Source: JAPLFM01 sp964650885
GTDB taxonomy: Bacteria > Bacteroidota > Ignavibacteria > Kapaibacteriales > UBA2268
DNA length: 34,497 bases
NCBI GenBank assembly: GCA_964650885.1
Contig: CAZYXG010000024.1
Span: forward strand, 1 to 34,497
Direction of reading: 5' to 3'
Shown here: positions 23,661-31,953 of the stretch, in pieces
Numbering within the stretch: position 1 is the stretch's first letter
Layout: each line of letters opens with the position of its first letter
Notes under the pieces: generated by a model
Database searches by the model: none
The model's input: only the letters and a program-made list of their open reading frames with translations
Told to the model about the DNA's origin: nothing
Program-made: the position numbers and the translations under genes

Positions 23661-25199
23661 GTGAAAAGATATTTCTATTCCTTAGCGTTATTAATTCTTG
23701 GCTCTTTGTTGCTACAGAATTTCCAGTGTGCATCGCCAGAGCTTCAAACTGCTCAAATGGCATTTAACAAAAAAGATTATAAAAAAACTGAAGAAAACTT
23801 AGATAAAGAGTTGAAAAGCAACCCTAATAGTGAAGGTGGCTTACTCTTGCTTTCTAAATTGAAATTAGAGCAAAGAGATATTCCTTCGGCTACTAAAGCT
23901 TTAAAAAAATTAGAACCAAAATTGGCTCAACAAAGCAAAGAATTTAAAAATGATTTTGCTAGACAGAATTATATGGTTTGGAGTAAATGTTTTGAGTATG
24001 GTCAATATTATTTCGAAGCATACAAAGAAAAAAAAGATATGATTTATCTTGATTCTGCTTTGGCAGTTTATAATGCAGGCAGTGAAATACGCCCACAAAT
24101 AATTGACTTTTACTCGGCGAAAGCAACTATATTGGAAAGAAAAGGCGACACAACTGGTGCTGTCAATACATTACTTGCTTGCTCGCAAGCTATGACAAAT
24201 GAATATGATTATTTAGTCAAAAATAACGTAACAATTAATATGACTAACTTGCAATGTGCTGAAAAATTAGGTAAAGCTGTGAAAAGCAAAACTGATTCAT
24301 TGCGAAATGGGGACGTCCAGCAAGTTGATAGATATTTAGTAGATGGTAAAGATGTGTTTATGTTCTACTATAAATCAAAACCAAAATCGAAAGATGTAAA
24401 AGATGAAACAAAAATGTTGTTTTCAGGTTTGAGATTCGATCCTCCAAAAGATTGGTTAGATGATGAAAGATCAATACCTTCAATTTTTGAAATAGATCCA
24501 TACATTAGACTTGCTGAATATTACTTTAGCAAAAAAGATTATGATAATGCAATGCTTTATTTGCAAAAAATTCAAAAAATAGATCCAGATAATACAGAAG
24601 TAAATAAGTCAATTACAGCTATTTACCAAATGACAGGCAAAACAGATGTTGCTATTAAAACGCTAGAAGAAAATATGCAGAAATACCCAGAGAATAAAAC
24701 TTATTACTCTGTTTATGCTGACTATAAAGCAAAAGATGGCAAATACGACGAAGCAATCGAATACTATGCAAAGTCATTGAAAATAGACCCAGAGTATCCA
24801 ATAGCTCTTTATAACACAGCTTCATCATATAAAAACAAAGCTTTGGCAGTAGAAAAAGACGAAATTGAATTAGAAGAAAAGAATAAAGACTACGTTAGAA
24901 AAGTAACGAAGTATTTCCCAATTTTGAAAACATCTGCTGAATATTTTGAAAAAGTAACTCAAACTACTTTATATAAAGATGATTTGGGGGCTTTATCTGA
25001 ATTGGTAAATATTTACCAAGTAGTGGAAGATAAAGATAAATTGAAAGAAACAATCGAAAGATTGGAAAGTTTGGAATACTCAGTACCATCTGAATTGAAA
25101 GTGAAATATTTCACAATTTTACTTAATATTTATGGCTCAGTGCTTAAAGATGAAGCTAAAACAAAAGAAGTTGATGCAAAATTAAAAGAGTTAGAATAA
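23661..25199 (+). CDS. Secreted TPR-repeat protein (possible lipoprotein)
   Basis: A 512-residue tetratricopeptide-repeat protein with an N-terminal signal (MKRYFYSLALLILGSLLLQ) followed by NFQCAS. C23 might be lipidated, but F-Q before it is a poor lipobox. TPR-like helix pairs start at about 33 (AQMAFNKKDYKKTEENLDKE) and are clearest between 285 and 400 (RLAEYYFSKKDYDNAMLYLQ, YADYKAKDGKYDEAIEYYA). Such proteins are scaffolds for envelope complexes; no partner is evident. It starts at GTG 23661 with AAAGGA about seven bases upstream. The DUF3467 gene follows after 15 bases. Confidence 0.8.
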   Translation: MKRYFYSLALLILGSLLLQNFQCASPELQTAQMAFNKKDYKKTEENLDKELKSNPNSEGGLLLLSKLKLEQRDIPSATKALKKLEPKLAQQSKEFKNDFARQNYMVWSKCFEYGQYYFEAYKEKKDMIYLDSALAVYNAGSEIRPQIIDFYSAKATILERKGDTTGAVNTLLACSQAMTNEYDYLVKNNVTINMTNLQCAEKLGKAVKSKTDSLRNGDVQQVDRYLVDGKDVFMFYYKSKPKSKDVKDETKMLFSGLRFDPPKDWLDDERSIPSIFEIDPYIRLAEYYFSKKDYDNAMLYLQKIQKIDPDNTEVNKSITAIYQMTGKTDVAIKTLEENMQKYPENKTYYSVYADYKAKDGKYDEAIEYYAKSLKIDPEYPIALYNTASSYKNKALAVEKDEIELEEKNKDYVRKVTKYFPILKTSAEYFEKVTQTTLYKDDLGALSELVNIYQVVEDKDKLKETIERLESLEYSVPSELKVKYFTILLNIYGSVLKDEAKTKEVDAKLKELE

Positions 25200-25214
25200 T
25201 AATTTAGGAAAACA

Positions 25215-25550
25215 ATGAGCAACCAAGAAATGAATGAAGAAAACAACCAAACACAAATGAATATTGAAATTGAATTAAGCCCAGAACTTGCTGAAGGCGT
25301 TTATTCAAACTTAGCGATTATACATCACTCACAAGCAGAGTTTGTGGTTGATTTCACTAGAATACTTCCAGGAGTTCGCAAAGCGAAAGTTCAATCTCGA
25401 GTAGTGATGACTCCACAACATTTGAAATTATTCCTTATGGCATTGGCAGACAACGTAAATAAGTATGAAGCTCAGAACGGTGAGATTAAACTTGACAATG
25501 GAAATGCGAACAGTTTTGGTTTTATGGATAGTAATTCAACAATCAATTAA
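25215..25550 (+). CDS. DUF3467 protein
   Basis: A 111-residue cytoplasmic protein with the DUF3467 core: IELSPELAEGVYSNLAIIHH, then EFVVDFTRILPGVRKAKVQS, VVMTPQHLKLFLMALADNV and YE. Function is unknown. It directly follows the TPR gene and ends four bases before a strong terminator, so the TPR-DUF3467 pair forms a defined unit. Confidence 0.88.
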   Translation: MSNQEMNEENNQTQMNIEIELSPELAEGVYSNLAIIHHSQAEFVVDFTRILPGVRKAKVQSRVVMTPQHLKLFLMALADNVNKYEAQNGEIKLDNGNANSFGFMDSNSTIN

Positions 25551-25553
25551 TTT

Positions 25554-25580
25554 AAAGCCACTTTCGAGTGGCTTTTTTTT
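25554..25580 (+). terminator. Rho-independent terminator with a UUCG tetraloop
   Basis: AAAGCCACT (25554-25562) pairs with AGTGGCTTT (25567-25575) around a TTCG loop and is followed by T residues to 25580. UUCG is an exceptionally stable tetraloop. It separates the TPR-DUF3467 unit from the GH57 gene, whose ATG is 33 bases further on. Confidence 0.9.
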
Positions 25581-25612
25581 GGATTTCAACGATATTATTT
25601 CAACGAAAGATT

Positions 25613-27313
25613 ATGTCTGCAAAATATGTATTGATACTGCACACACACTTGCCTTGGGTGTTAAGCCACGGCAATTGGCCCCACGGCGAAGATTGGCTAA
25701 TGGAAGCTATAGCGGAATGCTATGTGCCTCTCTTGGACTCTATGAATAAGTTAATTGACGAGGGAATTAGTCCACAAATAACTTTGGATATATCGCCAGT
25801 GCTTTGCGAGCAATTAGCAGACACTCAAACTCCAGCAAAATTTTTGCAATATTGCAAAGAGAAAATTGCTTCTGCCAAAGCAGACACAGTCAGATTCAAA
25901 GTAAATGGTGAAGATTTACATAAAGTATATTTATCGGAATGGTGGGCAGATTGGTATCAAAAAATAGCTGATTCATTCGTTGAAAAGCATAGTTCATCTG
26001 TAATAAATTCCTTAAAGCAATTACAAGATAATGGTCATATAGAGATTATGACTTGTGGAGCTACTCACGGCTATTTGCCATTATTGGGATTTGATGCAAG
26101 TGATTATTTGCAAATTCGCACAGCAGTTGAAAACTATATTAAACACTTCGGCAAAGCTCCTAGAGGAATTTGGTTGCCCGAGTGTGCATATCGCCCTGCA
26201 TATAATTGGAAATCTGAAATTCCAGTAGCTCCTTTCAATCAGTACAAGCTAAGAAAAGGAGTAGAAGAAATTCTTGCAGAACATAATTTGGAATATTTCG
26301 TTACAGATGAGAATTTACTTGAAGGTTCAAATTTTTTAGGTTGGTATGGCAATAAAGAAAAAACTTATTTTGTTGACAAAGACCATCATAAACATAATTT
26401 CAATCCAAGCCCATTTAAACTATTCAATGTGGCATCGAATAAGCAAACTGTTGATAAAACAGCTGCTATTTTCACTCGCAGCAATGATTTATCGCTGAAA
26501 GTATGGAGTGGAGAAATTGGGTATCCGGGAGAGCCAGCTTATTTAGATTTCCATAAAAAGCAAGATACATCAATGCTTCGCTATTGGCGAGTTACAGATG
26601 TGAAAGCCGATATGCAATATAAAGATTTGTATCATCCAGATTGGGTGGAAGAAAAAACTAATTTGCAAACAAATCATTATATCAAGCAATTAGAAACAGC
26701 TGCTTATGATTACGAAAAAGTAACAGGGGAGCAAGCAATTATTTGCACTCCATTCGATACCGAACTCTTCGGACATTGGTGGTTTGAAGGGGTGATGTTT
26801 ATCGAACATTTGCTGAGAGGATTGCACCACTCTCCAGCTATACATTCCACTAAAGCTGGATTGGCATTGGATCAAGTTAAACCAATGGAAATTATTTCAC
26901 TACCAGAGGGCTCTTGGGGCGAAAATAACAATCACGATGTCTGGTCGAACCCAAGCAATTATTGGACTTGGGAACAAATTTATAATTGTGAGCTTAGGTT
27001 TAGCAAGTTGATTTTTGCTACTGGAACACAATTAGAAAACAAATTGCTTGAGAGAGTTCTCTTGCAAACGATGCGTGAGCTTATGCTACTACATTCTTCC
27101 GATTGGCAATTTTTAATTTCGAATGAATCTGCAATAGATTATGCTTCAATGAGGTTTAACTATCATTTGTCGGACTTTAACCGATTGGCATTGCTGGCAG
27201 AAAAGTTAGAAGCAAACGCAATTGCTGATACTACTGAATTGAATTATTTGGTAGAGTGCGAGAAAAGAAATTCTATTTTCCCTGAATTAAAATTAAATTG
27301 GTGGAGAAGTTGA
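25613..27313 (+). CDS. GH57 1,4-alpha-glucan branching enzyme-like protein
   Basis: Glycoside hydrolase family 57 protein of the branching-enzyme (DUF1957) type, predicted to cut alpha-1,4 and form alpha-1,6 links in glycogen. About 566 residues. Seen: LILHTHLPWV at 7-16, TCGATHGYLPLL, nucleophile E190 in IWLPECAY, acid/base D382 in TPFDTELFGHWWFEG, and a C-terminal helical DUF1957 domain with SSDWQFLISNESA and FNRLALLAEKL. I start at ATG 25613 (MSAKYVLILHTH) because an in-frame GTG upstream lies inside the terminator. No other glycogen gene is adjacent. An alpha-amylase-type specificity is possible but less likely given the C-terminal domain. yraN follows after three bases. Confidence 0.88.
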   Translation: MSAKYVLILHTHLPWVLSHGNWPHGEDWLMEAIAECYVPLLDSMNKLIDEGISPQITLDISPVLCEQLADTQTPAKFLQYCKEKIASAKADTVRFKVNGEDLHKVYLSEWWADWYQKIADSFVEKHSSSVINSLKQLQDNGHIEIMTCGATHGYLPLLGFDASDYLQIRTAVENYIKHFGKAPRGIWLPECAYRPAYNWKSEIPVAPFNQYKLRKGVEEILAEHNLEYFVTDENLLEGSNFLGWYGNKEKTYFVDKDHHKHNFNPSPFKLFNVASNKQTVDKTAAIFTRSNDLSLKVWSGEIGYPGEPAYLDFHKKQDTSMLRYWRVTDVKADMQYKDLYHPDWVEEKTNLQTNHYIKQLETAAYDYEKVTGEQAIICTPFDTELFGHWWFEGVMFIEHLLRGLHHSPAIHSTKAGLALDQVKPMEIISLPEGSWGENNNHDVWSNPSNYWTWEQIYNCELRFSKLIFATGTQLENKLLERVLLQTMRELMLLHSSDWQFLISNESAIDYASMRFNYHLSDFNRLALLAEKLEANAIADTTELNYLVECEKRNSIFPELKLNWWRS

Positions 27314-27316
27314 GGT

Positions 27317-27679
27317 ATGGCAGAACAGTCTAATAGAGATAAGGGAACGATTGGCGAAGATTTCGCAGTTGATTATCTTGAAAAACTAGGATACTTTATT
27401 GTAAAGAGAAATTTCACTTTCGGCAAATTGGGCGAGATTGATATAATCGCAGAAATTAATAAAGTATTAGTATTCGTGGAAGTAAGGTCAAAGTTTTACT
27501 ATGACACCCCCGACCCAATAAATTCTATTGGGTTTGGCAAACGCACTAAGCTTCGAAAAGCAGCTGAGGGCTATCTATTTATTAATAAAATTCAAGATAA
27601 GGAAATGCGATTTGATGTAATAATACTTGATTTTTCGCAAAAGCCAACCCAAGTTACTCATATCGAAAATGCAATGTAG
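27317..27679 (+). CDS. yraN: UPF0102 (YraN-like) endonuclease-fold protein
   Basis: A 120-residue protein of the UPF0102 family with a restriction-endonuclease-like fold: GEDFAVDYLEKLGYFIVKRN, then KLGEIDIIAEINKVLVFVEVRSK, in which E, D and E-x-R form the nuclease-like active-site pattern, and a C-terminal RFDVIILDF. Members are suspected to act in DNA uptake or repair without direct proof. It sits three bases after the GH57 gene and its stop is one base from the convergent holB stop. Confidence 0.93.
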   Translation: MAEQSNRDKGTIGEDFAVDYLEKLGYFIVKRNFTFGKLGEIDIIAEINKVLVFVEVRSKFYYDTPDPINSIGFGKRTKLRKAAEGYLFINKIQDKEMRFDVIILDFSQKPTQVTHIENAM

Positions 27680-27680
27680 C

Positions 27681-28808
27681 TTAGAGAAGCAATTCTCTAA
27701 TTTTCAAATACATTGTGGTGAGCGAAACATTCGCTGCTACATTTCGATTAATCCTACGTTGTGCAGTTTCGACTTGCTCAATAATAGATGCTACGTTTTC
27801 AACTTTAAATTTGGTAGAAAATACTTTTAAAACTTCGAGTTTATCTTGAAATTTCAGTCCTTCTTCTATCCCACTATATTTTAGTTTATAGGCATCGGAA
27901 AACCAAAGTACAATTAAATCCAAGAAAATCATTAGCTTATAATAAGGCAGTTTAGCTATTTCATCTATTCGCTGAATTAGCTCCACTCTATAATTTCTTT
28001 GGCGAAGCAAACAGCGAAGTGCTTCAATCATATTGTTTCTAAATTCCATAAAATCTTCATCTATGAAATCGAGAGCTTTAGTTATTGAACCATCGGATAG
28101 GTTTGCAATTATTTTTGAGTAATTGGAATCAATCCCTTGCACTTTTTCGAGATAATCCCCCACGAAATTTGACTCTAAATCTTTGAAATGTAGAGCTTGA
28201 CAGCGAGAAATTATTGTTGGCAATAGCATATCAAATCTAGATGTTACGCAAATTATTGTTGTGTTTTCGCTTGGTTCTTCTAGAGTTTTAAGAAATGCAT
28301 TTGAAGCTTCTGTGTTGAATTTATCAGCTTCCAAAATTATTAAGAATTTTCTGTATTTATTGGAATGTGATAAGGAAAGTTTCTTTTTCACATCACGAAT
28401 GCTAACAACTTTAATCAATTTTGAGTCTAAATAATCAATCTTATGATAGTAATCTTCGGATTTTGCTTTAAACTCATTTTGAAAATGAAGCATTTCCTCT
28501 TCTTTAAGCACACCAACACCAGCATTATTTTCTTTTACAGGCGAAGGATATACGAAAATTATGTTATTTGACTTAAAACCTTCGAATTGTTTACAATTTA
28601 TACACTCATCGCAAGCAGAAATTTGGCTTTGCGATACTAATAAAGGTTGCATACAATTAGTTGTTTTGGCGAATTCTATTGCTGTGCCTACTTTTCCGAT
28701 ACCTTCTTTCCCATAGAAAATATAGGAACTTGAGATTCTATTCTCAAGAATTGCCTTTTGCAAAAGCTCTTTTATACCTGTTTGATTGTAAATCTTATTC
28801 CACGACAT
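27681..28808 (-). CDS. holB: DNA polymerase III delta' subunit-like clamp-loader protein
   Basis: AAA+ clamp-loader subunit of 375 residues. The N-terminus has SSSYIFYGKEGIGKVGTA; the Walker A lysine is followed by V where ATP-binding subunits have T or S, consistent with a delta' that does not hydrolyse ATP. A zinc-ribbon-like set follows (CDECINCKQF with an earlier cysteine), then LIILEADKFNTEASNAFLKTLEEP and the sensor-like TIICVTSRFDMLLPTIISRCQ. The C-terminal collar domain is more divergent. It stands alone, divergent from the E1 gene by 66 bases. Confidence 0.9.
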   Translation of the reverse strand: MSWNKIYNQTGIKELLQKAILENRISSSYIFYGKEGIGKVGTAIEFAKTTNCMQPLLVSQSQISACDECINCKQFEGFKSNNIIFVYPSPVKENNAGVGVLKEEEMLHFQNEFKAKSEDYYHKIDYLDSKLIKVVSIRDVKKKLSLSHSNKYRKFLIILEADKFNTEASNAFLKTLEEPSENTTIICVTSRFDMLLPTIISRCQALHFKDLESNFVGDYLEKVQGIDSNYSKIIANLSDGSITKALDFIDEDFMEFRNNMIEALRCLLRQRNYRVELIQRIDEIAKLPYYKLMIFLDLIVLWFSDAYKLKYSGIEEGLKFQDKLEVLKVFSTKFKVENVASIIEQVETAQRRINRNVAANVSLTTMYLKIRELLL

Positions 28809-28841
28809 AAGTTTTAAGTTTTTTTATTAAAAAGTAAGTAG

Positions 28842-28849
28842 TAATTTTG
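28842..28849 (+). promoter_or_regulatory. Candidate -7 element of the E1 gene
   Basis: TAATTTTG matches TAnnTTTG exactly and lies 25 bases before the ATG at 28875. The upstream -33 position is T-rich (TTTTTTT around 28819-28825) without a clear TTTG. Confidence 0.45.
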
Positions 28850-28874
28850 TAATCTATACAATTTTTTTTTAAAA

Positions 28875-30986
28875 ATGAGAATTACTATGGCGACTAAAGT
28901 TGCAAGCGGAAAATCTAAAGTTGCAAATGCTAACATTTCTAAAACAGTTAAAAAAACTAATACTCTTCCACATCAGGAACTTAATTTAAGTAAAGATGAT
29001 TTGATGCAAGCTTTGAAGCTGATGATGACATCTAGATTTACAGACGAAAAACACTTAACATTGGTGAAACAAGGTAAGTCATTCTTCCATATTGGTGGCT
29101 CTGGACACGAATGTATCCAAGTTGCTATGGGTTTGACTATGGAAGAGCGTGACTGGGGTTGGACTTACTATCGTGATATGGCTTTTTCATACTCACGTGG
29201 TATGACTACAAGAGATTACTTTATGTTGGCTTTTGCTAAAAAAGATTGCCCTTCGACTGGTGGACGACAAATGCCTGGTCACTTTGGGAACCCAGCACTT
29301 AATTTACCAACTCAATCTTCTTCTACGGGAACTCAATTCTTGAATGCTACTGGTTGTGCTTTGGCTGCTAAAAAAGGCGGCACAGACGATGTAACTTATG
29401 TGGCTTCTGGAGATGGTACTACTTCGCAAGGGGAATTTTATGAATCAGTTAACTGGGCAAATAGAGAATTATTGCCAATAGTATTCTGTATTCAGGATAA
29501 TGGTTTTGCTATTTCTGTTTTGAGAAAAGACCAATCAATGGGAACTTCTGTTTCTGATGGTTTTACTAATTATGTAAATTTGAAAAAAATCCATATTGAT
29601 GGAACTGATTATTTTGAGTCAATAAGAGCTTCAAGAGAAGCTGTAGAACATATGCGTTCTGGAAAAGGGCCTGTATTGCTGCATGCCGATGTGGAAAGAT
29701 TATTGCCTCACTCTTCGAGCGATGATCATAAAAAATATCGTACAGCTGAAGATTTGGCTAACGCTATCGAGCAAAGAGACTGTATCAAAATTTTGAAAGA
29801 TTATCTTTTGAAAAATAAAATTGCTAATCAAGCTGAATTTGATAGTTTATGGGATGCTGTAAAACAAGATATTCACGCTGCGGCTGATTGGGCTTGGGAA
29901 CAAGAAGATCCAATTGCAGAAGAATCATTGATGCATGTTTTCGCTGACGAATCTACTCGTAACTTGCCTTATGCGGCTAACGAACCTACAACTGGTCCAG
30001 AAGCAGTATTAGTAGATGCGATAAACCATGCACTTAAAGAAGAAATGGCTATTAATCCGAAAATGATTATTTTCGGAGAAGACATTGCAGATCCCAAAGG
30101 TGGCGTATTCACTGCAACTCGTGGCGTTTCAGATCAGTTTGGAGAAGAAAGAGTATTCAATTCACCACTTGCCGAAGCATCTATAGTGGGAGTGGCACTT
30201 GGTTTGGCTGTTCGAGGCTTCAAACCAGTAATTGAAATTCAATTTGGCGATTACATTTGGCCTGCATTTATGCAGTATAAAAATGAAATTTCTACAATGC
30301 GTTACCGCTCAAATGGTGGATTCTCATCTGCTGTTGTAACTCGTGTGGCAGTTGGTGGATATATTCACGGTGGACTTTGCCACTCACAAAATATTGAATC
30401 AATTTTCTCGCACATACCTGGGATTTTGATTGCTTACCCTAGCAATGCAATGGATGCAAAAGGCTTATTGAAAACTGCTTGCCGTTTGCAAGATCCAGTT
30501 TTATTCCTTGAGCATAAAGGTATGTACCGATTGCCATTCGCAAAAACTATTGAGCCAGATGATAATTATTTGCTACCTTTTGGTAAGGGTAAAGTGGTTC
30601 GTACTGGTACTGATGCCACTATCGTTACTTATGGTATGGGAGTGAAAGACTCTTTGAATGCTGCAAAACGTATTGAAAAAGACTTAGGCAAAAATGTAGA
30701 AATCATTGATTTGCGTACGATTGTGCCTTGGGATAGAGAATTAGTATTCGAGTCTATCAAGAAAACAAACCGTGCATTAATTGTGCATGAAGACACTTTG
30801 CAAACTGGCTTCGGTGCTGAAATTGTGGCAAACATAGCAGACGAAACATTCCGCTATTTGGACGCACCAATTCGCAGACTTTGTGCTAAAAACACTCACA
30901 TTCCATATCATCCGAACTTTGAGGACGATGTGTTACCGAGTGAAAACAAAGTATATGACGAATTAGTATCGCTTCTAAACTTCTAA
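28875..30986 (+). CDS. Fused alpha/beta E1 of a 2-oxoacid dehydrogenase complex
   Basis: Thiamine-diphosphate enzyme decarboxylating a 2-oxoacid and passing the acyl group to lipoyl-E2. The 703 residues hold both E1 subunits in one chain. The alpha part (about 35-350) has GDGTTSQGEFYESVNWA (G169-D170-G171) and the ThDP-motif N199 in IQDNGFAIS. The beta part (about 364-703) has IIFGEDIADPKGGVF, LAEASIVGVALGLAVRG and a terminal NKVYDELVSLL. HSSSDDHKKYR at 269-279 resembles the phosphorylation loop of branched-chain E1 alpha, suggesting 2-oxoisovalerate-type substrates; pyruvate is not excluded. The first 33 residues are polar and basic without homology I recognise. The start is ATG 28875 or ATG 28887. 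A terminator follows. Confidence 0.92.
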   Translation: MRITMATKVASGKSKVANANISKTVKKTNTLPHQELNLSKDDLMQALKLMMTSRFTDEKHLTLVKQGKSFFHIGGSGHECIQVAMGLTMEERDWGWTYYRDMAFSYSRGMTTRDYFMLAFAKKDCPSTGGRQMPGHFGNPALNLPTQSSSTGTQFLNATGCALAAKKGGTDDVTYVASGDGTTSQGEFYESVNWANRELLPIVFCIQDNGFAISVLRKDQSMGTSVSDGFTNYVNLKKIHIDGTDYFESIRASREAVEHMRSGKGPVLLHADVERLLPHSSSDDHKKYRTAEDLANAIEQRDCIKILKDYLLKNKIANQAEFDSLWDAVKQDIHAAADWAWEQEDPIAEESLMHVFADESTRNLPYAANEPTTGPEAVLVDAINHALKEEMAINPKMIIFGEDIADPKGGVFTATRGVSDQFGEERVFNSPLAEASIVGVALGLAVRGFKPVIEIQFGDYIWPAFMQYKNEISTMRYRSNGGFSSAVVTRVAVGGYIHGGLCHSQNIESIFSHIPGILIAYPSNAMDAKGLLKTACRLQDPVLFLEHKGMYRLPFAKTIEPDDNYLLPFGKGKVVRTGTDATIVTYGMGVKDSLNAAKRIEKDLGKNVEIIDLRTIVPWDRELVFESIKKTNRALIVHEDTLQTGFGAEIVANIADETFRYLDAPIRRLCAKNTHIPYHPNFEDDVLPSENKVYDELVSLLNF

Positions 30987-31003
30987 GAATAATAGAAAAA
31001 CTT

Positions 31004-31034
31004 AAGCCCCAAAGAAATTTGGGGCTTTTTTTTT
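31004..31034 (+). terminator. Rho-independent terminator with a GAAA tetraloop
   Basis: AAGCCCCAAA (31004-31013) pairs with TTTGGGGCTT (31018-31027) around GAAA, followed by a T-run to 31034. It ends the E1 transcript 18 bases past the stop. Confidence 0.92.
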
Positions 31035-31092
31035 GTATATAAGAAACATATAGTTAAATTGCTATTCATAAAAATAAACTAATCAAAATTAA

Positions 31093-31308
31093 AAGATTAA
31101 GAACTTAGTTGATGTTTTGCAAAATAAAAGTGCTTTTGCTTAAGAATTTTTCAAATCAGTTACTTTCATTAAAAATGTGAAAGTTATTCAATCAAATGAA
31201 ATTACTAATCCATTAATTTTGAAAAGTATAGAAGATTATGAACAAGGCAAAACCAACCCAACTCCAATGAGTTTGTCGGAATTAAAAGCTAAGATTCCAA
31301 TTTTTTAA
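31093..31308 (+). pseudogene. Decayed small antitoxin-like gene
   Basis: In one frame the sequence reads KNLVDVLQNKSAFA, a TAA at 31141, then EFFKSVTFIKNVKVIQSN and, up to the TAA at 31306, a tail with EDYEQGKTNPTPMSL-x-ELKA. This resembles small Bacteroidota antitoxin-like proteins of the type ...NKxxFFxELxKSxxFVKxVxVI...GKxxPTPMSLxELKAKI. The stop at 31141 and a second in-frame stop at 31090 leave only a 43-codon piece that could still be read from GTG 31177. No toxin gene adjoins. Family assignment is by pattern memory only and is weak, although the coding character of the stretch is clear. Confidence 0.45.
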
Positions 31309-31324
31309 CAATTCAACAAAAAAA

Positions 31325-31822
31325 ATGAAGTTAATAAAAACAACTATATTGTACTTATTGTCAGTATTAACAATGTATAATATCATGTATTCCGATAACA
31401 TAAAATTTCAATTTGTTGAAAAAAGTTATGGCTCATACAATTCAAATAGCTCAATAAAAGATGGAAAAATATTAGGAACTGATATTGATCATTCTGTAAT
31501 TGATACAGCGTTTATAATCGAAAATACAGAGAAAATAAAAGCTAAATTAGGAACAGAGTTTGGTGTCGAATATTTGTTAAGTAGTAAATCAAATGAAATA
31601 TTACCATTAGATATAGAATGGATATTTCCAAAAGAAATGATAGACCCTGCAAACAATAAAAAAATTAAATTCATTAAGTATAGAATTTATTTGCCAACTA
31701 ATTTTGTAAATAATGGAAATTATTCCTTAGAAAAAGAATTTGAGATTATCAAAGGTGAATGGGTTCTAAATATCTATTATGAAGATAAGGTCATTTATAA
31801 TAGAAAATTTATTTTAGATTGA
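31325..31822 (+). CDS. DUF3859-like secreted protein
   Basis: A 165-residue protein with an N-terminal hydrophobic signal (KTTILYLLSVLTMYNIMYS). The body follows the DUF3859 pattern: a polar start (FVEKSYGSYN), KIKAKLGTEFGVEYLL, PLDIEWIFPKEMIDP, an LPTNFVNNGNYSLEKEFE segment and GEWVLNIYYEDKVIYNRKF at the C-terminus. DUF3859 proteins have no assigned function. The ATG at 31325 is 16 bases past the relic gene's stop. It is transcribed toward a minus-strand lipoprotein gene. Confidence 0.65.
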   Translation: MKLIKTTILYLLSVLTMYNIMYSDNIKFQFVEKSYGSYNSNSSIKDGKILGTDIDHSVIDTAFIIENTEKIKAKLGTEFGVEYLLSSKSNEILPLDIEWIFPKEMIDPANNKKIKFIKYRIYLPTNFVNNGNYSLEKEFEIIKGEWVLNIYYEDKVIYNRKFILD

Positions 31823-31893
31823 CGTTCTTTCACAAATGAATGTTAAAAATATCATAGAAATCATAAAGCATAATTTCAACTACTACCACCTCA

Positions 31894-31929
31894 TAAAAAA
31901 AGGAGGATTGAAATAAATCAATCCTCCTT
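31894..31929 (-). terminator. Rho-independent terminator of the minus-strand lipoprotein gene
   Basis: Arms AAGGAGGATTG (31900-31910) and CAATCCTCCTT (31919-31929) form an 11-base stem with an 8-base loop. On the minus strand the hairpin is followed by a run of T (plus-strand A-run at 31894-31900). It lies 24 bases past the lipoprotein stop. Confidence 0.88.
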
Positions 31930-31953
31930 AGTCAAAATACTCACAACATAAAA

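Noticed and set aside
25568..25612. Upstream GTG start for the GH57 gene
   Set aside because: It falls inside the second arm of the DUF3467 terminator and adds 15 residues with no family counterpart.
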